From NCBI GenBank assembly GCA_030451965.1, contig JAKDNE010000098.1:1-9790 (forward strand): 9,790 nt of DNA, given 5' to 3'. The stretch comes from Brachybacterium sp. (GTDB taxonomy: Bacteria; Actinomycetota; Actinomycetes; Actinomycetales; Dermabacteraceae). This document shows positions 1 to 5,089 of the stretch, piece after piece. Within the stretch, counting starts at the first letter, position 1. Every line of letters begins with the position of its first letter. Made by a program: the position numbers and the translations under genes. The notes beneath the pieces were generated by a model, which ran no database searches, was not told where the DNA came from, and worked only from the letters and a program-made list of their open reading frames with translations.

Positions 1-6
1 CCAGGT

Positions 7-34
7 CGGGGTGACCGGGCCGGGGTGACCGGGC
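7..34. repeat. 14-bp perfect tandem duplication
   Basis: Positions 7-20 and 21-34 are identical copies of CGGGGTGACCGGGC. A degenerate third copy may follow (35-49). Because 14 is not a multiple of three, the duplication changes the reading frame of anything translated through it. It lies at the left window edge, so what it interrupts cannot be seen. It could be simple slippage in GC-rich DNA or part of a binding-site array. Confidence 0.7.
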
Positions 35-40
35 TGGGGC

Positions 41-166
41 ATGGTCGGGTACTGGCGTCACCGCGACAGGTACGGCGATATCGGCATACCCATCGCCCTG
101 GAGCCAGTTCCCGACCAGGCCCTCGGGAAGAGCCGCTCGACTCCACGGTCGCGGAGGGCGGCGTGA
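41..166 (+). pseudogene. Short coding-like fragment, possible gene remnant
   Basis: An open frame of 41 codons starts at ATG 41 and ends with TGA at 164-166. Its first residues read MVGYWRHRDRYGDIGIPIAL. Third codon positions are mostly G or C across the frame, as in the real genes nearby, which non-coding shadow frames usually lack. The frame is closed on the left by a TGA at 26-28, inside the second copy of the tandem duplication. I see no convincing ribosome-binding site before the ATG. I do not recognise the product; a loose likeness of the RDRYG stretch to segments of actinobacterial conjugative relaxases is from memory and too short to rely on. It may be a decayed 3' end of a larger gene, a small gene, or chance. 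Confidence 0.25.
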
Positions 167-214
167 CCACTGCGCCGCGAGCGAAAGGGGCCCCGCGCGA
201 ACCTCCCGGCACAG

Positions 215-220
215 TACAGT
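215..220 (+). promoter_or_regulatory. Possible -10 element before frnE
   Basis: TACAGT fits the actinobacterial TANNNT -10 pattern and is followed by the AT-richest stretch of this intergenic region (TTTTCAAGGAAA). It would give a leader of about 48 nt before ATG 275. No convincing -35 hexamer sits 16-18 bp upstream, so the call rests on the -10 alone. Confidence 0.3.
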
Positions 221-263
221 TTTCAAGGAAACCGGGGCGCTGCCGCCGGTACCGATCCAGCAC

Positions 264-270
264 GGAGGAG
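264..270 (+). promoter_or_regulatory. Ribosome-binding site of frnE
   Basis: GGAGGAG ends four bases before ATG 275. It is the strongest Shine-Dalgarno sequence in the window and fixes the start of the oxidoreductase gene. Confidence 0.75.
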
Positions 271-274
271 CACG

Positions 275-982
275 ATGAACCAGGCACCCGTCCCGACGGA
301 CGATTCGACGACGCCGCTGATCACCGTCGACGTGTGGACGGACGTGGTGTGCCCCTGGTGCTACATCGGCGAGTCCCGGCTGCACGACGCTATCGAGGCG
401 GAGGGACTCGGCGGCCAGGTCCGCATCCGCGCCCACTCCTTCGAGCTCGCTCCCACCTCCCCGCTCCACTCCGACAAGGACAACATCGCGCATATGGTCG
501 AGGCCCAGGGGATGCCCGAGGCTGAGGTGCGGAAGATGGAGGAAAAGATCCAGGAGACGGTACGGGAGACGGGCCGCGAGTACGTCACCGAACGCCCGGT
601 GGCGAACACCCGTGCCCTGCATCGGGTGATGCAGGCGCTCGGCGAAGCCCGCGGGATCGACGTCGCCACCGCCTTCTTCATGGAGCTCCAGCGTGGCTAC
701 TTCACCGGCACCGTGAACCCCTTCGAGATCGAGGCCGTCATCACCCGTGCGGTCGAGGCCGGCCTGGACGAGCAGATCGCTCGAGCCGCCCATGCGGGGC
801 AGACGCACGACGAGCAGGTCGAGGCCGAGGTGCGCGACGCCGCCTCCATGGGAGCGCGAGGCGTGCCGTTCTTCCTGTTCAACGACAAGTACACGGCCCC
901 CGGCGCGCTGCCGACGGATGCCTTCCGTCAGGCGCTGCGCCAGATCGCCGACGAGGCGCAGGGCGAGCGGAGCCAGGCATGA
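275..982 (+). CDS. FrnE-type DsbA family thiol-disulfide oxidoreductase
   Basis: This 235-residue protein belongs to the FrnE branch of the DsbA thioredoxin-fold family, cytoplasmic enzymes thought to make or reshuffle disulfides. The family opening is clear: VDVWTDVVCPWCYIG, with the CPWC active site at Cys26 and Cys29. A helical insertion follows (about residues 75-175). The return to the thioredoxin fold carries the cis-proline loop GVPFF, with Pro198, that faces the active site. There is no signal peptide, which fits a cytoplasmic location. ATG 275 is fixed by GGAGGAG four bases upstream. The stop codon overlaps the start of the next gene (ATGA at 979-982), so the two are very likely one transcript with coupled translation. 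The physiological substrate is unknown. 2-Hydroxychromene-2-carboxylate isomerases share the fold, but the intact CPWC motif argues for redox chemistry. Confidence 0.9.
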   Translation: MNQAPVPTDDSTTPLITVDVWTDVVCPWCYIGESRLHDAIEAEGLGGQVRIRAHSFELAPTSPLHSDKDNIAHMVEAQGMPEAEVRKMEEKIQETVRETGREYVTERPVANTRALHRVMQALGEARGIDVATAFFMELQRGYFTGTVNPFEIEAVITRAVEAGLDEQIARAAHAGQTHDEQVEAEVRDAASMGARGVPFFLFNDKYTAPGALPTDAFRQALRQIADEAQGERSQA

Positions 983-1173
983 GCACGCCGGCGCAGGGCC
1001 GGAGCGCGGCGGCACGGGACGACGCCGCAGTGCACGACGCGGCCGCCGGATCGCACACCGGATCCACCGCGCAGCACGGTGATGACGCCGCTCCCCTGAC
1101 CTCCCTCACCTCGCTGCTCGGCGACTCCGTCGAGGGCGGCGCGACCTGCGCGGCGGACGGCACCTGCGACTGA
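979..1173 (+). CDS. Small protein with C-terminal cysteine pair, coupled to frnE
   Basis: This 64-residue gene starts at the ATGA overlap with the oxidoreductase gene. GGAG lies seven bases before its ATG, inside the upstream coding sequence. Codon third positions are strongly G/C, as in a true gene. The first 36 or so residues are rich in Ala, Gly, Ser, Asp and His and look disordered. A short hydrophobic segment follows (PLTSLTSLLGDSVEGG, residues 39-54), and the protein ends in TCAADGTCD with two cysteines five residues apart. There is no signal peptide or membrane helix. Reading on from FrnE would need a -1 frame change, so this could be a detached C-terminal tail of FrnE, a separate redox partner or substrate, or a small unrelated protein. 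A peptide-natural-product precursor is possible in form, but no modifying enzyme lies nearby. I do not recognise a named family. Confidence 0.55.
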   Translation: MSTPAQGRSAAARDDAAVHDAAAGSHTGSTAQHGDDAAPLTSLTSLLGDSVEGGATCAADGTCD

Positions 1174-1237
1174 CGCCGCCGCTCGCGCCGAGATCGCAGT
1201 GCACGACGACCCCCCGACATAGGAGATGCATTCCAGC

Positions 1238-1272
1238 GAGCCCGGGTGCACCAGCACGGTGCTCACCGGCTC
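1238..1272. terminator. Imperfect hairpin between convergent genes
   Basis: An imperfect 35-nt dyad lies between the 64-residue gene (+) and the amidohydrolase gene (-). The inner stem is GCACC/GGTGC with a five-base loop AGCAC. Three single mismatches follow outward, then an outer stem CCGAG-type pairing of five base pairs. There is no T-tract, which is common for actinobacterial terminators. Its place between converging stop codons suggests it can end transcription from both sides. Confidence 0.35.
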
Positions 1273-1290
1273 GTCCCCTCCGACTGCCGG

Positions 1291-2463
1291 TCAGCGTGCC
1301 AGCTGCTGCGCCCGGGCGATGAGCGCGGCGCGGGACTCCGCCGCGGAGGCGACGTCCCGGATCACCCCGGCCATCGCGATCGCGGCGTCGTCCATCAGCC
1401 GGTAGCCCTCCGCGGAGTCGGCGTGCGCGGCGAACTCGCGGGTGTGCAGAGAGCCGCCGGCACCGGTGATGCCGACGAAGGGGTGCAGCGAGGGCACCCG
1501 TCGGGACAGGTTGCCCATGTCCGTCGAGGCCGACGTGATGCCGAGCGATCCGTTCAGGGGCCGGCCGCGCCGACGCATCGCCGCATTCCAGGCGGCGCCG
1601 AGCACCTCGTCCTGGAGCAGCGGCTCGTAGACGGGCTCGCTGGTCGTGATCTCGAGGGTGGTGCCGGTGGCGAGCGCCGCGCCCTCGAAGCAGGCGGTCA
1701 GCTGGCTGCGCAGCTCCTCGAACTCCGGCATGGTCAGTGCGCGGCATTCGAAGTCGATCACCGCGGTCTCGGGGACGATATTGGTGACTCCGGACTGCTG
1801 GGGCACCAGCGCGAGGCGCTGGCCGTCCCTGATCCGCTGGCGCAGCAGGCCGGCGGCCACCTGGGAGATCACGGCAGCATCGTTGGCGTTGATCCCGTCG
1901 GACGGATTGGCGGCGGCATGGGCGCCGCGGCCGGTGAAGGTGGCGCGCCAGCGGCCGACGGCCTGGCTGGTGGAGCCGAGCACGTCGTAGGTGTCGGTGT
2001 GCGGGGTGGGGTGGCTCATCAGCGACAGGTGCACGCCGTCGAAGACGCCGCGGTCGATGAGCAGCTGCTTGCCGGCGCCGTGCTCCTCCGCGGGGGTGCC
2101 GATGACCTGGAGCGTCGCATCGAGGTCGGCGAGCTGCTCGGCGAGCGCCAGTGCCGCGCCGAGCGAGGCGCCGGCGATGAGGTTGTGCCCGCAGCCGTGG
2201 CCGATACCGGGAAGCGCGTCGTACTCGACGCACAGCGAGGCGACCAGGGAGCCGGTGCCGAGGGTGGCGCGGAAGGCGGTCGGCAGCTCGGCGATGCCGC
2301 GCTCGACGGTGAAGCCGGCGCTCTCCAGCAGATCGGCGCAGCGGTCGTGGGCGCGCTGCTCCTGAAAGGCGGTCTCGGGGTCGGCGTGGATCGCGCGGGC
2401 CAGGGCGTGCACCTCCTCGCGGTGGGAGGCGTAGGCGGCGAGGAGGGCGGCGTCATCGATCAC
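1291..2463 (-). CDS. M20 family metallopeptidase / amidohydrolase
   Basis: The 390-residue product is a zinc-type amidohydrolase of the M20 family, closest in its motifs to the AbgB / PM20D2 (ACY1L2) group that cleaves amide bonds in small N-acyl or dipeptide-like molecules. Residues 80-94 (EYDALPGIGHGCGHN) are the hallmark of that group. Expected metal ligands by family analogy are Cys91, His93, Glu127 (in PAEEH), His151 (SHP) and His340 (SLHTREF). The small dimerisation domain begins near residue 175 and contains the conserved GRGAHAA with His182. Length matches the family. The start is GTG 2463, supported by AGGA seven bases upstream; an out-of-frame ATG sits just before it. No signal peptide, so cytoplasmic. 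It follows the NrtR-like gene on the same strand with a 94-bp gap containing a strong hairpin, so it may have its own transcript. The substrate cannot be told from sequence. Confidence 0.9.
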   Translation of the reverse strand: MIDDAALLAAYASHREEVHALARAIHADPETAFQEQRAHDRCADLLESAGFTVERGIAELPTAFRATLGTGSLVASLCVEYDALPGIGHGCGHNLIAGASLGAALALAEQLADLDATLQVIGTPAEEHGAGKQLLIDRGVFDGVHLSLMSHPTPHTDTYDVLGSTSQAVGRWRATFTGRGAHAAANPSDGINANDAAVISQVAAGLLRQRIRDGQRLALVPQQSGVTNIVPETAVIDFECRALTMPEFEELRSQLTACFEGAALATGTTLEITTSEPVYEPLLQDEVLGAAWNAAMRRRGRPLNGSLGITSASTDMGNLSRRVPSLHPFVGITGAGGSLHTREFAAHADSAEGYRLMDDAAIAMAGVIRDVASAAESRAALIARAQQLAR

Positions 2464-2470
2464 GGCATGA

Positions 2471-2474
2471 TCCT
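2471..2474 (-). promoter_or_regulatory. Ribosome-binding site supporting a GTG start
   Basis: On the minus strand AGGA ends seven bases before GTG 2463. This supports the GTG start of the amidohydrolase gene over later candidates. Confidence 0.45.
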
Positions 2475-2486
2475 GCCATGGTGCCC

Positions 2487-2522
2487 CGCGGGGGTGCTCC
2501 CACCCGCACAGCCACCCCCGCG
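2487..2522 (-). terminator. Strong 10-bp hairpin downstream of the NrtR-like gene
   Basis: CGCGGGGGTG (2487-2496) and CACCCCCGCG (2513-2522) are perfect complements with a 16-nt loop. The hairpin begins 36 bases after the Nudix-type stop codon and ends about 24 bases before the amidohydrolase start. It fits an intrinsic-like terminator without a T-tract. The arm GGGTG (2492-2496) can also pair with CACCC (2501-2505), giving a competing shorter hairpin. Confidence 0.5.
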
Positions 2523-2557
2523 CAGCCGCGAGCGCGCAGCAGTGGGCGCGGGACCGT

Positions 2558-3247
2558 TCAGTCGCCGGAGCGCAGCAGCGGCGGCATCAGCGAGGTGCCG
2601 CCCGCGGCGCGATACAGGCGGGCGGGACGACCGCCGGTGGGGGCGGCGTGCCGGTCCAGCTCCTCCAGGAAGCCCTCGGTGCGGGTGGCCTTGCGGTGGA
2701 AGTTGCCCGCGTCCAGGGTGGTGCCCCACACGCTCTCGTAGACCCCGCGCAGCTGGGAGATGGTGAACTCCTCGGGCAGGAACGTCGCGGCGAGGGTGGT
2801 GTACTCGAGCTTGCTGCGGGCGCGTTCGACGGCGCAGTCCAGCACGGTGGCGTGATCGAAGGCGAGCTTCACCTCGGCGAGCTCCTCGAGCGCCCACCAG
2901 CGGGCATCGGCCACGTCCTCGCCGCGGCGCGGGTCGGGGAGGTCCGCGCCGAGTGCCATGAAGGCCACCGAGACCACGTGGCCGCGCGGGTCGCGCCCGG
3001 GGGTGCCGAAGGTCCGCACCTGCTCGAGGTGGACGGCGCCGCTGCCCAGCGAGGCCTCGTCGGCGAGCACTCGGTAGGCGGCCCCGTCGAGGTCCTCCCC
3101 GAGCTGGACGAAACCGCCGGGCAGCGCCCAGGCACCGCGATGGGGCTCGTCGTCGCGCTGGATCAGCAGCACGTTCAGGGCACCGTCCCGGAGGGTCAGG
3201 ACGGTGAGGTCGACAGCGACGTGGATCTCTGATGAGGAGGTGGCCAT
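2558..3247 (-). CDS. NrtR-like Nudix domain / winged-helix protein, probable transcriptional regulator
   Basis: The 229-residue protein has the two-domain layout of the NrtR family: an N-terminal Nudix fold (about residues 8-145) and a C-terminal winged helix (about 155-228) with the typical FTISQLRGVYESVWG and LDAGNFHRK segments. NrtR proteins bind ADP-ribose-like ligands and repress genes for NAD or sugar metabolism. The Nudix box here is degraded: from Gly45 it reads GFVQLGED with Glu51 present, but the core is RVLADEASL where the consensus is REUXEEXGU. The first Glu is Val60 and the second is Asp63, so hydrolysis is doubtful and a sensing role more likely. ATG 3247 is preferred: the domain starts directly after it, and a TANNNT element lies six bases upstream, suggesting a leaderless mRNA. 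A longer in-frame extension to 3379 exists, but its sequence does not look coding. A sugar-nucleotide hydrolase is the alternative. Confidence 0.85.
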   Translation of the reverse strand: MATSSSEIHVAVDLTVLTLRDGALNVLLIQRDDEPHRGAWALPGGFVQLGEDLDGAAYRVLADEASLGSGAVHLEQVRTFGTPGRDPRGHVVSVAFMALGADLPDPRRGEDVADARWWALEELAEVKLAFDHATVLDCAVERARSKLEYTTLAATFLPEEFTISQLRGVYESVWGTTLDAGNFHRKATRTEGFLEELDRHAAPTGGRPARLYRAAGGTSLMPPLLRSGD

Positions 3248-3251
3248 GTGT

Positions 3252-3282
3252 CCAGAGTAGGCACAGTTCTGGTCATCGTGAC
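3252..3282. promoter_or_regulatory. Candidate operator dyads at the NrtR-like promoter
   Basis: Two inverted repeats cover the presumed promoter. CCAGA (3252-3256) and TCTGG (3268-3272) are 16 bp apart centre to centre and overlap the -10. GTCA-TCG-TGAC (3272-3282) lies in the -35 zone. Regulators of this type often control their own gene, so these are plausible operators, but each arm is short. Confidence 0.25.
3254..3259 (-). promoter_or_regulatory. Possible -10 element for a leaderless NrtR-like transcript
   Basis: On the minus strand TACTCT is followed by six bases and then ATG 3247, so transcription would begin at or next to the start codon. No Shine-Dalgarno sequence is present. The -35 match is weak (GTCACG with a 17-bp spacer). 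Confidence 0.4.
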
Positions 3283-3326
3283 TCCATCTGCAAGGCGACT
3301 CACAGGTATCCGAGGGCCGCGCATCC

Positions 3327-3345
3327 GACTCTCGAGGGCTGAGTC
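3327..3345 (-). terminator. Weak hairpin downstream of glpX
   Basis: GACTC (3327-3331) and GAGTC (3341-3345) pair around a nine-base loop. An outer GCGCA/TGCGC pairing (3319-3323 with 3360-3364) could close it. It sits in the 148-bp gap after the glpX stop and could end that transcript. No T-tract follows. Confidence 0.25.
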
Positions 3346-3395
3346 TCCGCCAGATCCGCTGCGCTTCTACCCCTCGCACGCTCGCAGCATGTCGC

Positions 3396-4382
3396 TCAGT
3401 CCTCGAGCCAGCGGCCCCACTTCTCCGGGCGGTGCTCCGCCTCGACGATGCGCACGGTCCCGGAGGTGGAGCGCATGACGATGGACTCCGTGAAGATGCG
3501 GTGGCGCTGGTAGCGCACGCCCTTCAGCAGGTCCCCGTCGGTGATGCCGGTGGCCGCGAAGTAGCAGTTGTCGGAGGTCACGAGGTCGTCCGTGGCCAGC
3601 ACCTGGTCGAGGTCGTGCCCGGCATCCAGGGCCTTCTGCTTCTCGGCGTCGTCGGTCGGGGCGAGCCGACCCTGGATCATGCCGCCCGTGGCCTTGACCG
3701 CGCAGGCGGCGATGATGCCCTCCGGGGTGCCCCCGGTGCCCAGCAGCATGTCGACGCCGGCGCCGCGCGCAGCCGCGATCGCACCGGCCACGTCGCCGTC
3801 CATGATGAACTTCACCCGGGCCCCGGCCTCGCGGATCTCCCGGACCAGCGGCTCGTGGCGCGGACGCTCGAGCACGCACACCGTGACCTGATTGACCGGC
3901 TTGCCCAGCGCCTTGGCCACGAGCTTGATGTTCTGCTCCACCGGGAGTCGCAGGTCGACGTACTCGGCCGCTTCGGGACCCACCACCATCTTCTCCATGT
4001 AGAACACGGCGGAGGGGTCGTACATGCCCCCCTTCTCCGTGACCGCGAGGACGGCCAGGGCGTTGTTGTACCCGAGCGCGGTGAGGCGGGTGCCGTCGAT
4101 CGGGTCCACCGCGACATCGACGTCGGGACCGCTGCCGTCACCCACGGACTCGCCGTTGAACAGCATCGGGGCTTCATCCTTCTCACCCTCACCGATCACG
4201 ACGGTGCCGTCCATGCGGACGGTGTCCATGAAGGAGCGCATCGCGTCGACCGCGGCGCCATCGGCCCGGTTCTTGTCGCCGGCGCCCACCCAGCGGCCGC
4301 CGGCGATCGCGGCGGCCTCGGTGACGCGGACCAGCTCGAGGGCGAGGTTACGGTCGGGGGCGGTGGTGGCAGGGGTGGTCAT
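3396..4382 (-). CDS. glpX: Class II fructose-1,6-bisphosphatase
   Basis: The 328-residue protein is a GlpX-type fructose-1,6-bisphosphatase, which removes the 1-phosphate of fructose 1,6-bisphosphate in gluconeogenesis. This is the main FBPase type in Actinobacteria. All catalytic and metal residues described for the E. coli enzyme have a counterpart at a constant offset of eight: Lys37, Asp41, Glu65 (VVIGEGE), Asp93, Asp96 and Thr98 (VDPIDGT), and Glu221 (GGTPEGI). The length is normal for the family. ATG 4382 has GGGAG about seven bases upstream. The gene stands alone on its strand: a hairpin lies before its promoter region and a 148-bp gap follows it. Many Actinobacteria have a fumarase gene next to glpX; none is seen here. 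The leader carries a 9-bp inverted repeat noted separately. Confidence 0.97.
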   Translation of the reverse strand: MTTPATTAPDRNLALELVRVTEAAAIAGGRWVGAGDKNRADGAAVDAMRSFMDTVRMDGTVVIGEGEKDEAPMLFNGESVGDGSGPDVDVAVDPIDGTRLTALGYNNALAVLAVTEKGGMYDPSAVFYMEKMVVGPEAAEYVDLRLPVEQNIKLVAKALGKPVNQVTVCVLERPRHEPLVREIREAGARVKFIMDGDVAGAIAAARGAGVDMLLGTGGTPEGIIAACAVKATGGMIQGRLAPTDDAEKQKALDAGHDLDQVLATDDLVTSDNCYFAATGITDGDLLKGVRYQRHRIFTESIVMRSTSGTVRIVEAEHRPEKWGRWLED

Positions 4383-4413
4383 AGGGGCTCCCTCGTTGCG
4401 CGGACATGGGCGG

Positions 4414-4475
4414 AGTCGGAGACCGGGACCTGCCGAATCGACAGGCCGATCATTGCCTGACGTGCATCTCCGACT
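4414..4475. promoter_or_regulatory. Long inverted repeat in the glpX upstream region
   Basis: AGTCGGAGA (4414-4422) and TCTCCGACT (4467-4475) are perfect 9-bp complements 44 bases apart. Between them CAGGC (4442-4446) pairs with GCCTG (4455-4459). The region could fold as a structured leader, or serve as two half-sites for a regulator. The right arm overlaps the candidate -10 at 4473-4478. Confidence 0.35.
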
Positions 4476-4478
4476 GTA
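4473..4478 (-). promoter_or_regulatory. Possible -10 element before glpX
   Basis: On the minus strand TACAGT matches TANNNT and equals the hexamer seen before frnE. It would give a leader of about 84 nt. No -35 match is evident in the very GC-rich DNA upstream. Confidence 0.25.
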
Positions 4479-4490
4479 CCTGGCCGCACG

Positions 4491-4517
4491 CCCGCCCCGG
4501 TGCGGGAAAGGGGCGGG
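4491..4517 (-). terminator. 8-bp hairpin downstream of the DUF2871-type gene
   Basis: CCCGCCCC (4491-4498) and GGGGCGGG (4510-4517) are perfect complements with an 11-nt loop. The hairpin begins 18 bases after the stop codon of the membrane-protein gene on the minus strand. It is a likely terminator separating that gene from glpX, without a T-tract. Confidence 0.5.
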
Positions 4518-4535
4518 GCCGTCGCCCGGACGAGG

Positions 4536-4988
4536 TCAGGCCGTGACCGAGGTCCGCTCACCGGCCACGTGGCTGCGCTCGGTGACCGCTGCACGCAGTG
4601 CGACGAAGAGGGCGACCAGGCCGACGGTGAGCACGATGTGTCCCAGCCCTGCGATGCCGGGGATCGCGGCCGAGGTGGTGGTCGGGCCCTGCCCGTCCAG
4701 GGTGAGGACACCACGCACGGCCTGCATCACCACGGTGACCAGCAGGCCGATGTTAAAGGTCCAGTAGAAGACGGTGAAGGAGCGGCGCCCGCTGAGGGAG
4801 AGGACCGCATCCAGGGCGAGCACGATGAGGAACACCAGCATCCCCAGCGCCAGGAAGTGCGTATGGAGGGTGCTGAGCTGGGAGTCGACGCCGAGAGTGC
4901 CGGTGGCCTTGGCGTACTCGCGGTAGAAGAGTCCCGAGATGAGGCCGAGGACCATATAGGCGAAGGCGGTGCGAAGAAGTCTGTTCAT
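4536..4988 (-). CDS. DUF2871-type four-helix membrane protein
   Basis: The 150-residue protein matches my memory of the DUF2871 family: an MNRLLRTAFAYMVLGLISGL start, then FYREYAK, then LHTHFLALGM. It has four hydrophobic helices, at about residues 8-25, 44-64, 73-94 and 109-132. His42 and His44 lie at the start of helix two, and His117 lies at the start of helix four (GLGHI). Arg93 in VRG ends helix three. Such positions in a membrane bundle could bind heme or metal, but no function is established for the family. ATG 4988 is the family-like start. There is no spaced ribosome-binding site; a TANNNT element seven bases upstream suggests a leaderless transcript. An in-frame open extension upstream is a shadow of the exporter gene. 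The gap to the exporter stop is 101 bp. Confidence 0.8.
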   Translation of the reverse strand: MNRLLRTAFAYMVLGLISGLFYREYAKATGTLGVDSQLSTLHTHFLALGMLVFLIVLALDAVLSLSGRRSFTVFYWTFNIGLLVTVVMQAVRGVLTLDGQGPTTTSAAIPGIAGLGHIVLTVGLVALFVALRAAVTERSHVAGERTSVTA

Positions 4989-4995
4989 GCCTTCA

Positions 4996-5001
4996 AGCGT
5001 A
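4996..5001 (-). promoter_or_regulatory. Possible -10 element for a leaderless DUF2871 transcript
   Basis: On the minus strand TACGCT is followed by seven bases and ATG 4988, placing the transcription start at the start codon. The only purine-rich stretch, GAAGG, is one base from the ATG and too close to act as a normal ribosome-binding site. Confidence 0.4.
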
Positions 5002-5018
5002 GGAATCGCGGCCGGCCA

Positions 5019-5042
5019 GGTGATCCCCCGAAAGGTTGATCC
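5019..5042. repeat. Short direct repeat upstream of the DUF2871-type gene
   Basis: GGTGATCC (5019-5026) and GGTTGATCC (5034-5042) form a near-identical direct repeat about 15 bp apart, just upstream of where a -35 would lie. It may be a tandem regulator site. The evidence is only the repetition and its place. Confidence 0.25.
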
Positions 5043-5084
5043 GGGTTCGTCCGTCGCGGTCGCTCGGTGCCTGGCGCGGACCCG
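5042..5084 (-). terminator. Hairpin downstream of the MFS exporter gene
   Basis: CGGGTTCGT (5042-5050) pairs with GCGGACCCG (5076-5084) using two G-T pairs, with a 25-nt loop that can itself fold. It starts a few bases after the exporter stop codon on the minus strand. The position fits a terminator, but the stem is modest. Confidence 0.3.
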
Positions 5085-5089
5085 CACCG

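Noticed and set aside
227..251. GGAAA followed 17 bp later by GTA before frnE, resembling a SigR-type thiol-stress promoter
   Set aside because: The SigR pattern as I know it is GGAAT with 18-19 bp then GTT. Both boxes and the spacing differ, so I do not call it.
979..1173. Ribosomally made modified-peptide precursor
   Set aside because: The Cys-containing end looks suggestive, but no cyclase, radical-SAM enzyme, peptidase-transporter or other modifying gene is near, and coupling to FrnE suggests thiol redox instead.
928..1266. Minus-strand frame starting STVLVHPGSLECISYVGG
   Set aside because: Its first 25 codons have gene-like third positions, but most of it is antisense to frnE and the 64-residue gene, it has no clear ribosome-binding site, and it overlaps the hairpin at 1238-1272.
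1246..2766. 506-codon open frame on the plus strand
   Set aside because: It is antisense to the M20 gene, and its Gly/Ala/Val-rich composition mirrors the coding strand.
3248..3379. N-terminal extension of the NrtR-like protein to 3379
   Set aside because: The extension has no domain match and covers the promoter-like and terminator-like sequences between glpX and this gene.
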